A stretch of 64,000 bases of DNA from DATKEJ01 sp963768715 (GCA_963768715.1 CAVYJC010000003.1:248001-312000), one strand, 5' to 3'. Shown: positions 51,522-60,656, counted from the first letter of the stretch. A program made the numbers and translations. The notes: generated by a model from the letters alone, not told the origin.

Positions 51522-53768
51522 TCAAGCTTCAAGCCGATAGACCCCGAATACGCCGTCTATCCTCCTCAACTTCTCGATGAGTTTCCTCAAGTGGGTGAGA
51601 TCGGGGACGTCCAACACAATCGAGCCTTCAAAGACGCCGTCATTTGAATCAACGGTAATCGAGCGAATATTCGTCTTCAGTCCTTTAGATATCGTATCGG
51701 TGATGTCGCTCACGACGCCTACCCGGTCTTCCCCGACGATCTTCAGCGCTGCCATGAACTGGATGTCCTTCTGCCGGCTCCATTCCACGGGGACGATTCG
51801 ATCCTGGCTTTTGTACAAGTGCCGGGCATTGAGGCAGGTCTTTCGATGGATGCGGATGCCGCCGTTTCTACTGAGATAGCCGAACACGGGGTCTCCGGGA
51901 ATTGGATTGCAGCAGGAAGCATACGTCGTCTTCAGCCCGGTGTATCGCTCGCCGAAAATCATCAGGGCCGATGATCCGACAGCCTGCGCCTGATCCACAA
52001 ACTTTTCGTGCTCTACCTGCGCCGTCTTGGCGGGCTGCTCTTCTTCCGGAAACTTGACTCGGCCTCGTGCCAGGTCGAGCAGTTCCTTGATGTCGAGCAA
52101 TCCCTGGCCGAGCTCATAGAACATCTGTGACACGTTGGGGAATTTCAGCCGATTTGCGAAGCGGTTCATTACCTGATCGTTCACCTCGATCTTCGCACGC
52201 GCGGCCTTCTTCTCCCAAAGAGCCTTTCCCTTCTGGATAACTTCGCGTCGTTCCTCATTGAGCCAGTGGCGGATCCGGCTTTTCGCTTTTTGCGTGACCA
52301 CGAATTTCATCCATGCCGGATTCGGCGTCTTCTTCGGAGACGTCAGAATCTCGACCTGATCACCGCTCTGCAGCTTGTAGGATAGCGGCACGACGCGACC
52401 GTTGACCCGGGCTCCATTGCACTTCAGACCAATTTGGGAGTGGATACGGAAGGCGAAGTCGACCGGCGTGGCGCCTTTGGGGACGGTTAGAAGATCGCCT
52501 TTCGGCGTGAAAACATAGATCTCCTCAACTGCGATATCCTCCTGAAACTCCTCGACAAACTCGGTAGCCTTTTCAGAATCAGGATTGTCAAGCAGATCGC
52601 GAATCCACGCGTAGCGCTTGTCGAGAACCGAATCTACGGGCCCGCCGCCCTCCTTGTACTTCCAGTGCGCCGCAACGCCGAACTCGGCGATCTCGTGCAT
52701 CTCCGTCGTCCGGATCTGAACCTCCACGCGCTTACCGTCGGGTCCGATGACAGTCGTGTGTAAACTTCTGTATCCGTTAGACTTAGGTACAGATATAAAA
52801 TCTCGGAAGCGTTCCGGAAGCGGCTGGTAGAGATCAGTAATTATCGAGTAGACGCGCCAGCAGTCCTCTTTCCCCTGTTTCCCAACGGTCTGCAGAATGA
52901 TGCGGATAGCGAAGAGGTCGAAAATCTCGTCGAGCGTCTTGTCCTGCGTCCGCATCTTGCGGTAGATCGAATAGATATGTTTCGGGCGGCCGGCGATGTC
53001 GAACGTGAAACCATTCTCGTCAAGCTCGTTGCGGACCGGTTCGATGAAGCGGCGGATGTAGTCTTCACGCTGGCGCTTCTTGGCGTTGAGGCCCTTTGAA
53101 ATGTCGTAATACTGTTCGGGGTCGAGCGCTTTGAGGGATAGATCTTCGAATTCGTTCTTGAGCGCGTAGAGACCGAATCGGTGCGCCAGCGGGGCGAAAA
53201 GCTCGAGCGTCTCGCTGGCGATTTTCAGCTGCTTCTCGGGATGGAGCGAGCCGAGCGTTCTCATATTGTGAAGGCGATCAGCAAACTTGACCAGGATGAC
53301 GCGCATGTCGGAAGCCATGGAGAGCAGGAGCTTCCTGAAGTTTTCGGCGTGCTTGAGCGCACGATCGCCGAAACCTTCCTGCATTTTCGTCAATCCATCG
53401 ACGATCGAGGCCAGCGGCTCGCCGAACAGTTCGCGAATGTCCCCGACGGTAATCGCGCTATTGTCTTCGACCACATCGTGAAGGAGACCCGCGGCGACAC
53501 AAATGTCGTCGAAGCGCACATCCGTGGCGAGCGATTTCGCGACCTGGAGGGGATGCACGATGTAGGGCTCGCCGGATGCACGCTTATCGTTCCTGTGGGC
53601 CCAGTAGCTCAGTAGGAAGGCGCGTCGCAACAGATCTTCATCAACCGAGGGCAGATTCTTCCTGCATGCATCCACCAGTTCCTCAAACTGCTGCAGGTGG
53701 ACGGGAGCAACCTGAACCGATTCGATGGCCTGTCCGACCGTTTGTTTATGATCGACGGCGACATCCAT
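51522..53768 (-). CDS. rel: Bifunctional (p)ppGpp synthetase/hydrolase, RelA/SpoT family
   Basis: 748 residues, standard full length. Hydrolase HD domain: His72 (YIVHPLQVA) and His97-Asp98 (GLLHDVVED), with FADRLHNMRTLGS later, so the hydrolase site seems intact. Synthetase domain ~240-400: GRPKHIYSIYRKM, FDLFAIRIIL, SVPKSNGYRSLHTTV, VEVQIRTTEMHEIAEFGVAAHW. TGS ~410-475 (VFTPKGDLLTVPKGATPVDFA) and C-terminal ACT ~670-748 (RVGVVSDITDTISKGL). It makes and degrades the alarmone in response to amino-acid starvation. A hairpin lies in the leader just ahead of the start codon. Confidence 0.95.
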   Translation of the reverse strand: MDVAVDHKQTVGQAIESVQVAPVHLQQFEELVDACRKNLPSVDEDLLRRAFLLSYWAHRNDKRASGEPYIVHPLQVAKSLATDVRFDDICVAAGLLHDVVEDNSAITVGDIRELFGEPLASIVDGLTKMQEGFGDRALKHAENFRKLLLSMASDMRVILVKFADRLHNMRTLGSLHPEKQLKIASETLELFAPLAHRFGLYALKNEFEDLSLKALDPEQYYDISKGLNAKKRQREDYIRRFIEPVRNELDENGFTFDIAGRPKHIYSIYRKMRTQDKTLDEIFDLFAIRIILQTVGKQGKEDCWRVYSIITDLYQPLPERFRDFISVPKSNGYRSLHTTVIGPDGKRVEVQIRTTEMHEIAEFGVAAHWKYKEGGGPVDSVLDKRYAWIRDLLDNPDSEKATEFVEEFQEDIAVEEIYVFTPKGDLLTVPKGATPVDFAFRIHSQIGLKCNGARVNGRVVPLSYKLQSGDQVEILTSPKKTPNPAWMKFVVTQKAKSRIRHWLNEERREVIQKGKALWEKKAARAKIEVNDQVMNRFANRLKFPNVSQMFYELGQGLLDIKELLDLARGRVKFPEEEQPAKTAQVEHEKFVDQAQAVGSSALMIFGERYTGLKTTYASCCNPIPGDPVFGYLSRNGGIRIHRKTCLNARHLYKSQDRIVPVEWSRQKDIQFMAALKIVGEDRVGVVSDITDTISKGLKTNIRSITVDSNDGVFEGSIVLDVPDLTHLRKLIEKLRRIDGVFGVYRLEA

Positions 53769-53775
53769 AACAACA

Positions 53776-53790
53776 CCGCTTTTTCAGCGG
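53776..53790 (-). promoter_or_regulatory. Leader hairpin CCGCT-GAAAA-AGCGG ahead of rel
   Basis: On the minus strand a 5-bp GC-rich stem with loop GAAAA ends 7 bases before the rel start codon, in the usual ribosome-binding position. No Shine-Dalgarno lies in between. It could modulate rel translation; there is no T-run, so it is not a terminator. Confidence 0.3.
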
Positions 53791-53854
53791 GATCGAAAGG
53801 TATGGTATTTTAAGAGTTGAAAACACCCGGAGGTTCCATTCTCGGGCCTAAGAT

Positions 53855-53885
53855 GAACCTTTGCCGATTTTGAGCGAACCTTTGC
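53855..53885. promoter_or_regulatory. Direct repeat GAACCTTTGC in the rel / surface-operon gap
   Basis: Exact 10-base copies of GAACCTTTGC lie at 53855-53864 and 53876-53885, 21 bases apart (two helical turns). AGGTTC at 53831-53836 is a partial inverted copy of the same core. The site is between divergent rel and the four-gene surface operon, about 90 bases before the latter's preferred start. This spacing is typical of binding sites for a dimer or two monomers on one DNA face. Confidence 0.4.
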
Positions 53886-53972
53886 ATTACTGAGACTGTT
53901 TGACGATCATCCTGAAACACTGTGTCGGTTAGTTAGGTGACGTTGGATCCGATTCCCCGCTTTTTTGTCCAC

Positions 53973-55616
53973 ATGAGGGAGGCACTTGGGCGTAACGCGC
54001 TATTATGTAGCGTGTTGCAGATACTGTTTTTTGCTCTGGCCGGCCCTGTGGCTGGTCAGAATGCCGGTCTAACCGACGCGTTGGCCGAAAGTGATTCACT
54101 CTCCTTGGGTGATTCATTAGCCGTGGTCGACTCGTTGGTCTCACCGGAATCGATAGTCTTGAGTGACTCGATCCCGCCGATTGAACGGGCGCGGCTCTAT
54201 CTGCAGGAGCGGGAGTTCGAATTGGCCTACGGCGTCGCGGAGGAAGCGGCAGCGGCGGCGGGCCTCCCAACGTCCTCGACGAACATCGTCGTCCCAGCCT
54301 CTCTCGACGCCAACACGGCCGCCACCATTCTGCTGTACAGGGGCCTCTCACAGGAACTTCAGAGGCATTTCCCTGAGGCTGCCGCCGATTACCGGGCGTT
54401 CTTGAAGCTCGAACCGGCGTCTCAGCGATCGCGTGAGCTGTTGAAACGCCTTCCTTACGTCCAGGCTCAGTCCGTGCGATCCATGGCCCGGCGTTTCCGT
54501 GATGATGGAGAAGTGCCGCCGCCCGAGAGTTTTGCCGATGGCGCTCGATTTGCCATAGGAGTCTTTCCGCTCTACAACGAATCGAGCTTGCTCGCCATGA
54601 GTCAAATGGCGTTCGGCCTGACAGGGGTGCTTCAAAACGTATTGTCACTGCTCGATTCGTTCACCGACATGTCGCTTCCTGCGGTTCCTTACGCGCACAT
54701 GCGCTGGATGCTTGACGAGATTCTTCCTCAAGAGATCTATGCCCAATCGAACACGGTACCGGCGTCGGAACTCACGCGGATTTTGAATGCGGACTATCTC
54801 GTCGTTGGAAAACTCAACGAGGTCGTCGGCAGCCTGACAGCGAATCTGTCGATAGGCCGAGCCGCTTCGGACGAAGGCGTCCAGCTCCAGGAAGTTCAGT
54901 CCTCCTACTCACAGTCGGGTCTGCAGAAGCTGCAGCTCGAGTTGTCATTGGCGCTGGCGGACTCGATTCAGGCGCTGACCGGGTTTACCTACACGCCTTC
55001 GCGAGAGGCCTTTGTCGACTCGGTAAAGCACTATCTCATCAACGACGTGGATCAATTCATCGATTACGGTTATGCGATGGAGCAGGTGCTCATCGGCGAC
55101 CCGGTCGAAGGTCGCGTGCTTCTTCTCTCGAACCAGCTGCCACTTGCGCAGCGCGATCTCATCGACGTCGAGAATGTATTTGAGGGGGATACGCCACCGG
55201 CCGACAATGTTTTTGAGCTGACCGGTACCCCTGAAGAAATCGCGGCAGCGCAGCAGGCGGCCTACGAAGACAGCGTCGCAGCGGCGGCGGCGGCGGCAGC
55301 AGCGGCCGCAGCAGCAGCCGATACGGTGACGTCTCCGACGCCGGCGGCGGCCAACATGGGACGCCCCGCCAGGAGATCGCGACGAACTGCGCGCGAGGTG
55401 CTGGTCGTTTCAGCCACAGCTGACAGGGCGCTTGGGTCGGCTGGAATCAGCATGCCGCGTTTCGACGCATTCTTTGCGCCCGCATTTCCGACAACCGATC
55501 CGAGAGCGGGTAAATCGGGTACGCTCGATCCGACACGACAGCGAGCGGGAGTACCGATTCGAATAGAGATCCCCGTACCTCGTGAGGCCCCACCCTCGAA
55601 CGCCTCGCAAAAGTAG
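53973..55616 (+). CDS. Exported CsgG-like/TPR-like protein heading a surface operon
   Basis: 547 residues from ATG 53973 (MREALGRNALLC), which starts a signal peptide ending at GPVAGQ; GTG 53937 is an alternative. A Ser/Asp/Leu-repetitive segment (DSLSLGDSLAVVDSLVSPES) is followed by TPR-like helices (LLYRGLSQELQRHFPEAAADYRAFLKLEP). The middle ~200 residues resemble CsgG/curli-type periplasmic domains: FAIGVFPLYNES, LNADYLVVGKLNEVVGSLTANLSI and LSLALADSIQALTG. The C-terminal ~130 residues are disordered, with a 14-Ala run and RRSRRTAREV. It probably acts in the periplasm or at the outer membrane; the CsgG likeness is by pattern only. The next gene begins 4 bases after its stop. Confidence 0.62.
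   Translation: MREALGRNALLCSVLQILFFALAGPVAGQNAGLTDALAESDSLSLGDSLAVVDSLVSPESIVLSDSIPPIERARLYLQEREFELAYGVAEEAAAAAGLPTSSTNIVVPASLDANTAATILLYRGLSQELQRHFPEAAADYRAFLKLEPASQRSRELLKRLPYVQAQSVRSMARRFRDDGEVPPPESFADGARFAIGVFPLYNESSLLAMSQMAFGLTGVLQNVLSLLDSFTDMSLPAVPYAHMRWMLDEILPQEIYAQSNTVPASELTRILNADYLVVGKLNEVVGSLTANLSIGRAASDEGVQLQEVQSSYSQSGLQKLQLELSLALADSIQALTGFTYTPSREAFVDSVKHYLINDVDQFIDYGYAMEQVLIGDPVEGRVLLLSNQLPLAQRDLIDVENVFEGDTPPADNVFELTGTPEEIAAAQQAAYEDSVAAAAAAAAAAAAAADTVTSPTPAAANMGRPARRSRRTAREVLVVSATADRALGSAGISMPRFDAFFAPAFPTTDPRAGKSGTLDPTRQRAGVPIRIEIPVPREAPPSNASQK
55278..55319 (+). repeat. Poly-alanine (GCN)14 repeat within the CsgG-like gene
   Basis: Fourteen consecutive Ala codons (GCA, GCG, GCC mixed) lie in the disordered C-terminal region. 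Mixed codons make replication slippage less likely now, but the tract may vary in length between strains. Confidence 0.85.
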
Positions 55617-55620
55617 CAGG

Positions 55621-56784
55621 ATGCCGAACCATCACTCCATAGCATTGGCTTCGTTGCTCAGCGTGCTCTGCGCTGTCGGCGCGACCATTCCGGCCAACGG
55701 ACAGGTGATTCCAGGCGCCCCTTACGGAGGATCGTTGGAGGCGTACTATCAGACGTGGGATATCGACGAGGGCTCCGGTACGACCTCCATATCGCAGACC
55801 TACGTTCCCGTCAACGTCTTCCTCCCCTTCACCGATCGTTTTGAAGCGAAGCTCTCGAGTGCCTACGTCTCGATGACGCGAGACAATGACTTTGATCCTT
55901 CGCAATCAGTCAGCGGCCTCGCAGACGTGAAGGTCCAAGCCGATGCATCATTCCTGGAGCGGCGACTGATTGTCGGACTCGTAGCGAACCTTCCGAGCGG
56001 CCAGGGAGAATTGACCGGCGTCGAACAGGACGTTGTGTTCGACTTTGTTTCCCCTGATCTCTCAGTCCGGACGAATCGCCTCGGCGAGGGCTTCAATTTT
56101 GGCGGCACCGTGTCTTTCGCCAATGCCCTTTCGCCAACCGTCACATTAGGTCTCGGCGCGTCGGTCCTCAGTCGAGGAGCGTACGACACGTCGCTGCCCG
56201 GTTCATCGAGTCTGATCCATTTGTCGCCCGGCATTGAGGCCCGGGCAAGCACGACGCTCGACGTCCTCGCAGGGTCGAGTATTTTCCGGCTCAGTTCCAT
56301 TTTGGCGACCTACGGTACCGAGAAGGTGAACGAGGTCGATTACTACCGGATAGGCCAGGAGTGGACGATCGCTGCCGACTATATGGTCGGCTACGCGATG
56401 GGGCGTGGTCAGTTTTCTTTCGGCGTGTCGGAGCTCCTTCGGTTCCACAATTCCGTTCGGTCAAACGGGTCATTCGGCACGGAGGCCGCGAGCACGAACG
56501 GCAACTACCTCGTCGTGAGCGCCCTGAACGACTACCAGGTCTCTCCGAGGCTGCGTGTGGAGGTGACAGCTGTGGGCCGGCTGGTGGGCGCCAACGACTT
56601 CAACGTCGGGGACAGCAAAGTCTGGGAAGGCGGTCTCGGCGCCACGCTGCTTCCTTCCGACAACATAGCCTTGACTCTGGGCGGCCGATACATCACGGGC
56701 TCAGGCACCGGCTTTTCGGGCCGGGACCGAAGCATTACCGGAATGGAAGGCATGTTTAGAACCGTCATTCGGATCAGCCGATGA
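55621..56784 (+). CDS. Outer-membrane beta-barrel protein
   Basis: 387 residues from ATG 55621 (MPNHHSIALASLLSVL); the signal peptide is cleaved near ANGQ. The mature part is made of alternating amphipathic strands such as YVPVNVFLPFTDRFEAKLSSAYVSM (quoted only in part: VPVNVFLPF, FEAKLSSAYV), LIVGLVANLPSG, FGGTVSFANALSPTVTLGLG, ALTLGGRYITGSG, and it ends in FRTVIRISR. Overall pattern and length fit transporter-type barrels of ~14 strands (phenol-degradation/FadL-like meta pathway family), but no clear family motif is seen. It overlaps the following lipoprotein gene by ATGA. Confidence 0.72.
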   Translation: MPNHHSIALASLLSVLCAVGATIPANGQVIPGAPYGGSLEAYYQTWDIDEGSGTTSISQTYVPVNVFLPFTDRFEAKLSSAYVSMTRDNDFDPSQSVSGLADVKVQADASFLERRLIVGLVANLPSGQGELTGVEQDVVFDFVSPDLSVRTNRLGEGFNFGGTVSFANALSPTVTLGLGASVLSRGAYDTSLPGSSSLIHLSPGIEARASTTLDVLAGSSIFRLSSILATYGTEKVNEVDYYRIGQEWTIAADYMVGYAMGRGQFSFGVSELLRFHNSVRSNGSFGTEAASTNGNYLVVSALNDYQVSPRLRVEVTAVGRLVGANDFNVGDSKVWEGGLGATLLPSDNIALTLGGRYITGSGTGFSGRDRSITGMEGMFRTVIRISR

Positions 56785-57554
56785 GTCGTCGAAACGGAAT
56801 CATATGGCTGCTTTTCCTCGTGACGGTGCTCGCCGGCTGCGACCAGGCGGACGTCGCCGAATGGGCCGCGCCGCAAATTCGAGTGTCGTTTGTCGACGGC
56901 CAGGTTGCCGCAGCGAAATCCGCTACCGTCCTCCAGGTTGAGCTTCAGATTCTTTCCCAGGGAGGTCGCGACTTCAGTCCCGAACCCGTGACGGTCGACA
57001 ACACGAGCGCGAGTCAGGTCGCTTTCGACGTCACGCTGCCGCCGGATTCTGCCTATTCGTTCACGGTCCGATTTACAAGCGCCGGCAAACTGGTCGGCGA
57101 GGGTGCGACATTCCAGCAAGTCACGCTCGAAACAACGCTGGTCGACATCAACGTTCTTGCAACCAGCACGACCAACCCGTCCATTGCCTTTATCCCGTCG
57201 CAGGTTTCGACGTCGACAGGTTCCGGCAACATCGAGATTACCGTCCGCTACTACGGCGGCGATCAGCCGAAGGCGGGTATTGCGGCGCTGCTGAACATCA
57301 CCGGCCCGACTCCGAGACCCTTCACGCTGGAAGGGGCGGACCTTAACTTCGTCGACGGAAGCAGCCTGAACGCCGCCTGGCAGTTCTCAGAAGACATTCA
57401 GGGCGTGCAGGACATCGGCACGCTTAGCGTTTCGCGCAGCCAGATGGCAAATTTTTGCCTGGCTGCCGATGAGAACAACGTGAGGGTAGTCGACAGAAGC
57501 GGCAATATCACGAGTGCTTCGCTGCTCGGAACCTGTATATCCGTTACGCCATGA
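56781..57554 (+). CDS. Ig-like lipoprotein of the surface operon
   Basis: 257 residues. SPII signal with lipobox LAGC (IIWLLFLVTVLAGC), so it is a membrane-anchored lipoprotein, probably on the outer membrane. The rest is beta-rich, with at least two Ig-like stretches (VTVDNTSASQVAFDVTLPPDSAYSFTV, in part; NIEITVRYYGGDQPKAGIAA) and a C-terminal pair of Cys (NFCLAADENN, GTCISV). Not recognised as a named family. The start overlaps the barrel gene and the stop overlaps the FN3 gene, both as ATGA, so all three are translationally linked. Confidence 0.72.
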   Translation: MSRRNGIIWLLFLVTVLAGCDQADVAEWAAPQIRVSFVDGQVAAAKSATVLQVELQILSQGGRDFSPEPVTVDNTSASQVAFDVTLPPDSAYSFTVRFTSAGKLVGEGATFQQVTLETTLVDINVLATSTTNPSIAFIPSQVSTSTGSGNIEITVRYYGGDQPKAGIAALLNITGPTPRPFTLEGADLNFVDGSSLNAAWQFSEDIQGVQDIGTLSVSRSQMANFCLAADENNVRVVDRSGNITSASLLGTCISVTP

Positions 57555-59737
57555 AGCACGGCCGTCACCAGCATATCGAACTGCGTCCGGTCTTGCGCGC
57601 ACTCGCGTTTGCGACGGGATTCCTGGTGTTCGGCGGAACCGCCGCAGCACAGATTCCGACGCCGCCGGGCAACGTTCGGCTGACGATCGTCAGGGATAAT
57701 GCGATCGACATCTTCTGGGACGACAATTCAAACAACGAGGCGGCCTTCGACGTTTTCAGAAAGGCCGGCAGCGGATCTTACAGCCTCCTCGGGGCCGTCG
57801 ACGCCAACCGCACATTCTTTCAGGATCGGAATTCCGGCATCCGTCCAAATGTCGAGTTTTGCTACCGCGTCGCGGCACGAAACGGATTTGGATCCTCCGC
57901 CTTGAGTACCGAGGCCTGCGTAACGATACCACCCCGTCCCAATCCCCCTTCCAATCTGCAGCTTTCCAGAGAGAATACGAGCAGTCCACTCGTGCTGACG
58001 TGGACCGACAATTCGAGCAACGAAACCGACTTCCTCGTTTACCGCGACACTGACGGATCGGCGTACGTGCTTTATGATACGGTGGCTGCAAGCGTCACGA
58101 CCTACTCGGACCTGGTCGTCCGGACTGAAGGCGATTATTGCTACTTCGTGAGTGCGATAAATGAGGCCGGCGAGTCACCAGGAACGGATCCGACATGTCT
58201 CAACGTGACCAACGGCTTTCCAGTACCTCCGACAGATTTGACGGCGCAGTCGGTTTCCGACATGGCCATCGACCTGAACTGGTCCTTTGGTTTCATCAAC
58301 CATACCACGCTTTTCCTCGAAAGAAGCGACGATGGGCAGACAACATGGACCGACATCTACCAGACGACAGAAATAGTCGAAGAATATTCTGACGTTGGAT
58401 TGAACCCCAACACCGAGTATTGCTACCGCGTTCGGGTCGAGAACAGTTCTAACGTTCCGGGTTATTCGCCCGTGGCCTGCAGCCAGACCGCGTTCGCCGT
58501 GCCGGATACGCCCACGGGCGTGACGGCGGACGGACTGGAGGGAGGGGCGATAGAAGTCACCTGGCAGGCCGTCGAATCTGCGAGCATTCTGTATCGCGTC
58601 GAGCGGATGAGTGGAAACGTGGCATTCGAAACAGCTGCGGACTCGGTCGCAACCACGTCGATCGAAGACCCGAGCCTCGAACCCGATTCGGTGCACTGCT
58701 ACAGGGTGCGCGCCTTCAACCCGCAATACGAATCGGAGTGGTCGAAAATAGCTTGCGGCATCGTCGCACCCGATCCCGTTACGTCGCTGAGTGCGACGCC
58801 CGATCCGGCCGATCAAACATCCCAGGTGATCGTGACGTGGCAACCGGGAGCCAGCGTCCCTGCGACTTCGTTCCGGGTTTCTTACCGGGAGGCGGGACAG
58901 GATTCGTTCTCCGATCCGATCGTCTCTTCCTCCGGCGAGGCCACAATTTCAGGTCTGAGCGACGCGACCGTGTACGAGATCGCGGTTCAGGCTCGCCGGG
59001 TCATCGACGAGTCTGCATCCCAGTCTTCCACCGTCACGACGACGGTCCAGACGTACCTGTCGTTCTGGCCTGGAGACGTCAATGGAGACGGCACGGTCTC
59101 GGCAGAGGATGTGGTGTCACTGACCGCGCCGGCGTGTTTTGGCGCCGCAACGGGATTCTCGACGAGTGGTCAGAGCGTTGCCTGGGCTGAGATAGCCGTC
59201 GATGCGGGTTCGCAGGATCCCAGCGTCCTTCGATGCGACGCTGATCGGTCGGGATCCGTAAACGTATTCGACTTTCTCGCCATAGCTGCAAATGCCGGCC
59301 GGACGACGGGTAAGGGAACTGGTCCGGTCAATTCGGCAATCGTTAACGACGCCCAGCTGGCGAGGATCATCTCGATTTTCGAGTCCTTCCAACCTGCGGA
59401 AGGAAATGCTCGACAGGAGCAGCTGAAAGACGATCTGGGTCGCATTCTGCACAAGAGGGCCTCCGATCTGCCGGATGAAATTGCGCTCGGCGAGGTGTAT
59501 CCCAACCCTGCGTCACAGAGGTTTTCGGCTGCGATTGATCTTCCTGAGTCGGCGTCGGTATCGACGATACTGGTGAACGCAGCGGGACAGATCGTGAAGC
59601 GTGAGGCCAACGGCGATCTTCCTGCCGGCCATCGTACGCTGGAGATCGACGTTTCGGGTCTGGCCCCCGGGCTCTACTTCGTCGTCGTCGAAACGTCGGG
59701 CAGGCGACTGACGAAGTCGATTACTGTGATTCGGTAG
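57551..59737 (+). CDS. FN3-repeat, dockerin-like, T9SS-sorted surface protein
   Basis: 728 residues. A signal peptide (ALAFATGFLVFGGTAAAQ) precedes five fibronectin type III domains, each opening with a PP/PD-x-x-V/L-T-like step; the first four end with paired cysteines (FCYRVAARN with EACVTI, YCYFVSAIN with TCLNV, YCYRVRVEN with VACSQT, HCYRVRAFN with IACGIV), likely disulfides. A dockerin-like calcium pair follows: DVNGDGTVSAEDVV and DADRSGSVNVFDFLAI. The last ~80 residues are a T9SS type-A sorting domain (LGEVYPNPASQRF to LTKSITVIR). It should be secreted by T9SS and displayed on the cell surface. It closes the operon and overlaps the convergent DUF4340 gene by 17 bases. Confidence 0.87.
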   Translation: MKHGRHQHIELRPVLRALAFATGFLVFGGTAAAQIPTPPGNVRLTIVRDNAIDIFWDDNSNNEAAFDVFRKAGSGSYSLLGAVDANRTFFQDRNSGIRPNVEFCYRVAARNGFGSSALSTEACVTIPPRPNPPSNLQLSRENTSSPLVLTWTDNSSNETDFLVYRDTDGSAYVLYDTVAASVTTYSDLVVRTEGDYCYFVSAINEAGESPGTDPTCLNVTNGFPVPPTDLTAQSVSDMAIDLNWSFGFINHTTLFLERSDDGQTTWTDIYQTTEIVEEYSDVGLNPNTEYCYRVRVENSSNVPGYSPVACSQTAFAVPDTPTGVTADGLEGGAIEVTWQAVESASILYRVERMSGNVAFETAADSVATTSIEDPSLEPDSVHCYRVRAFNPQYESEWSKIACGIVAPDPVTSLSATPDPADQTSQVIVTWQPGASVPATSFRVSYREAGQDSFSDPIVSSSGEATISGLSDATVYEIAVQARRVIDESASQSSTVTTTVQTYLSFWPGDVNGDGTVSAEDVVSLTAPACFGAATGFSTSGQSVAWAEIAVDAGSQDPSVLRCDADRSGSVNVFDFLAIAANAGRTTGKGTGPVNSAIVNDAQLARIISIFESFQPAEGNARQEQLKDDLGRILHKRASDLPDEIALGEVYPNPASQRFSAAIDLPESASVSTILVNAAGQIVKREANGDLPAGHRTLEIDVSGLAPGLYFVVVETSGRRLTKSITVIR

Positions 59738-60638
59738 GTTTGCCGGATCCCTTCAGCTTGTCCAACGGGGGCGCCAAGGTCGTCATGCGATATGGATAGA
59801 GCTTGAGCACATCGCTCGTACCCTGGCGCACCACAGCAACGTCACTCTTCCGCTTGCTCATAAAGAGCGATTCTGTCTTGCCATCTGCAAATTCGACTTG
59901 CAGCTTATTCGTGACGTCACTCAACACGGAGTCAATCGTCAGGCCGGCTTCAAAGCCGTCTACCTTCATGGTCGCGAGCTGACCGACGAGCTTGGCGACT
60001 TCGGTGCTGTCGGAATCAATCTCTTTTGAATCCGACGTCAGTTGCCAGCCCGTGTCAGTCCTCGCGACACCGTAGGTGCTTTCTCCATTCGTCACGAATA
60101 CGTTCGTGATAGCGGTAACGGGCACCGACCAGAGTGTCTTATCTCGCCACTGATCGAGCTTGGCGGACAGGGGTGGAACACCATTCGCGAGCATGACACG
60201 ATCGTCTCCATCGAGCCGGACGTATCGCGACTGGAAGTCGGGGCCCATCTTCCCGACGATTAGATCCAGCCGACCATCGCCCCATTTCAGCGTCAATTTA
60301 TTGCCGGTGCTGTCGACCTCGAAGCGGGAAAATCGCTCGGGGTTCGACGAAACGATGCTTTCGAGCTGCATGTCGCCGGCCTGTCTCAGCAATCGCAGCA
60401 CGGTTGCCGTATCGGCCTGGGCCTGTACAGGAGCCTCGAGCTGCCACGCACCCGAATCGAGGCGATTCGCACTGACGCGCTGGTCTCCGTTCTTCACGTC
60501 TATGTGCGAAACCTGCGCGACGTCGATTCCGAGATCAGGAAGGTCGACCGTCGACGCCGGGCCGCCGAACATTCCGGATAGCCAGGCAATGGCGATTAGG
60601 ATAACAAGTAAGCCGGTCAATAGGAGTAGTCGCTTCAT
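59721..60638 (-). CDS. DUF4340-domain protein of the Gld-type ABC operon
   Basis: 305 residues. One N-terminal transmembrane helix (LLLLTGLLVILIAIAWL) followed by a periplasmic DUF4340 region: VSHIDVKNGDQRVSANRL, GAWQLEAPVQAQAD, SRFEVDSTGNKLTLKW and LDQWRDKTLWSVPVTAI. Proteins of this type are nearly always found next to GldG-like ABC auxiliary proteins, as here (18 bases downstream of gldG). It likely belongs to the transporter complex in the inner membrane; its own activity is unknown. Confidence 0.87.
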   Translation of the reverse strand: MKRLLLLTGLLVILIAIAWLSGMFGGPASTVDLPDLGIDVAQVSHIDVKNGDQRVSANRLDSGAWQLEAPVQAQADTATVLRLLRQAGDMQLESIVSSNPERFSRFEVDSTGNKLTLKWGDGRLDLIVGKMGPDFQSRYVRLDGDDRVMLANGVPPLSAKLDQWRDKTLWSVPVTAITNVFVTNGESTYGVARTDTGWQLTSDSKEIDSDSTEVAKLVGQLATMKVDGFEAGLTIDSVLSDVTNKLQVEFADGKTESLFMSKRKSDVAVVRQGTSDVLKLYPYRMTTLAPPLDKLKGSGKPTESQ

Positions 60639-60656
60639 CTCGAATCGTCTTCTCGA

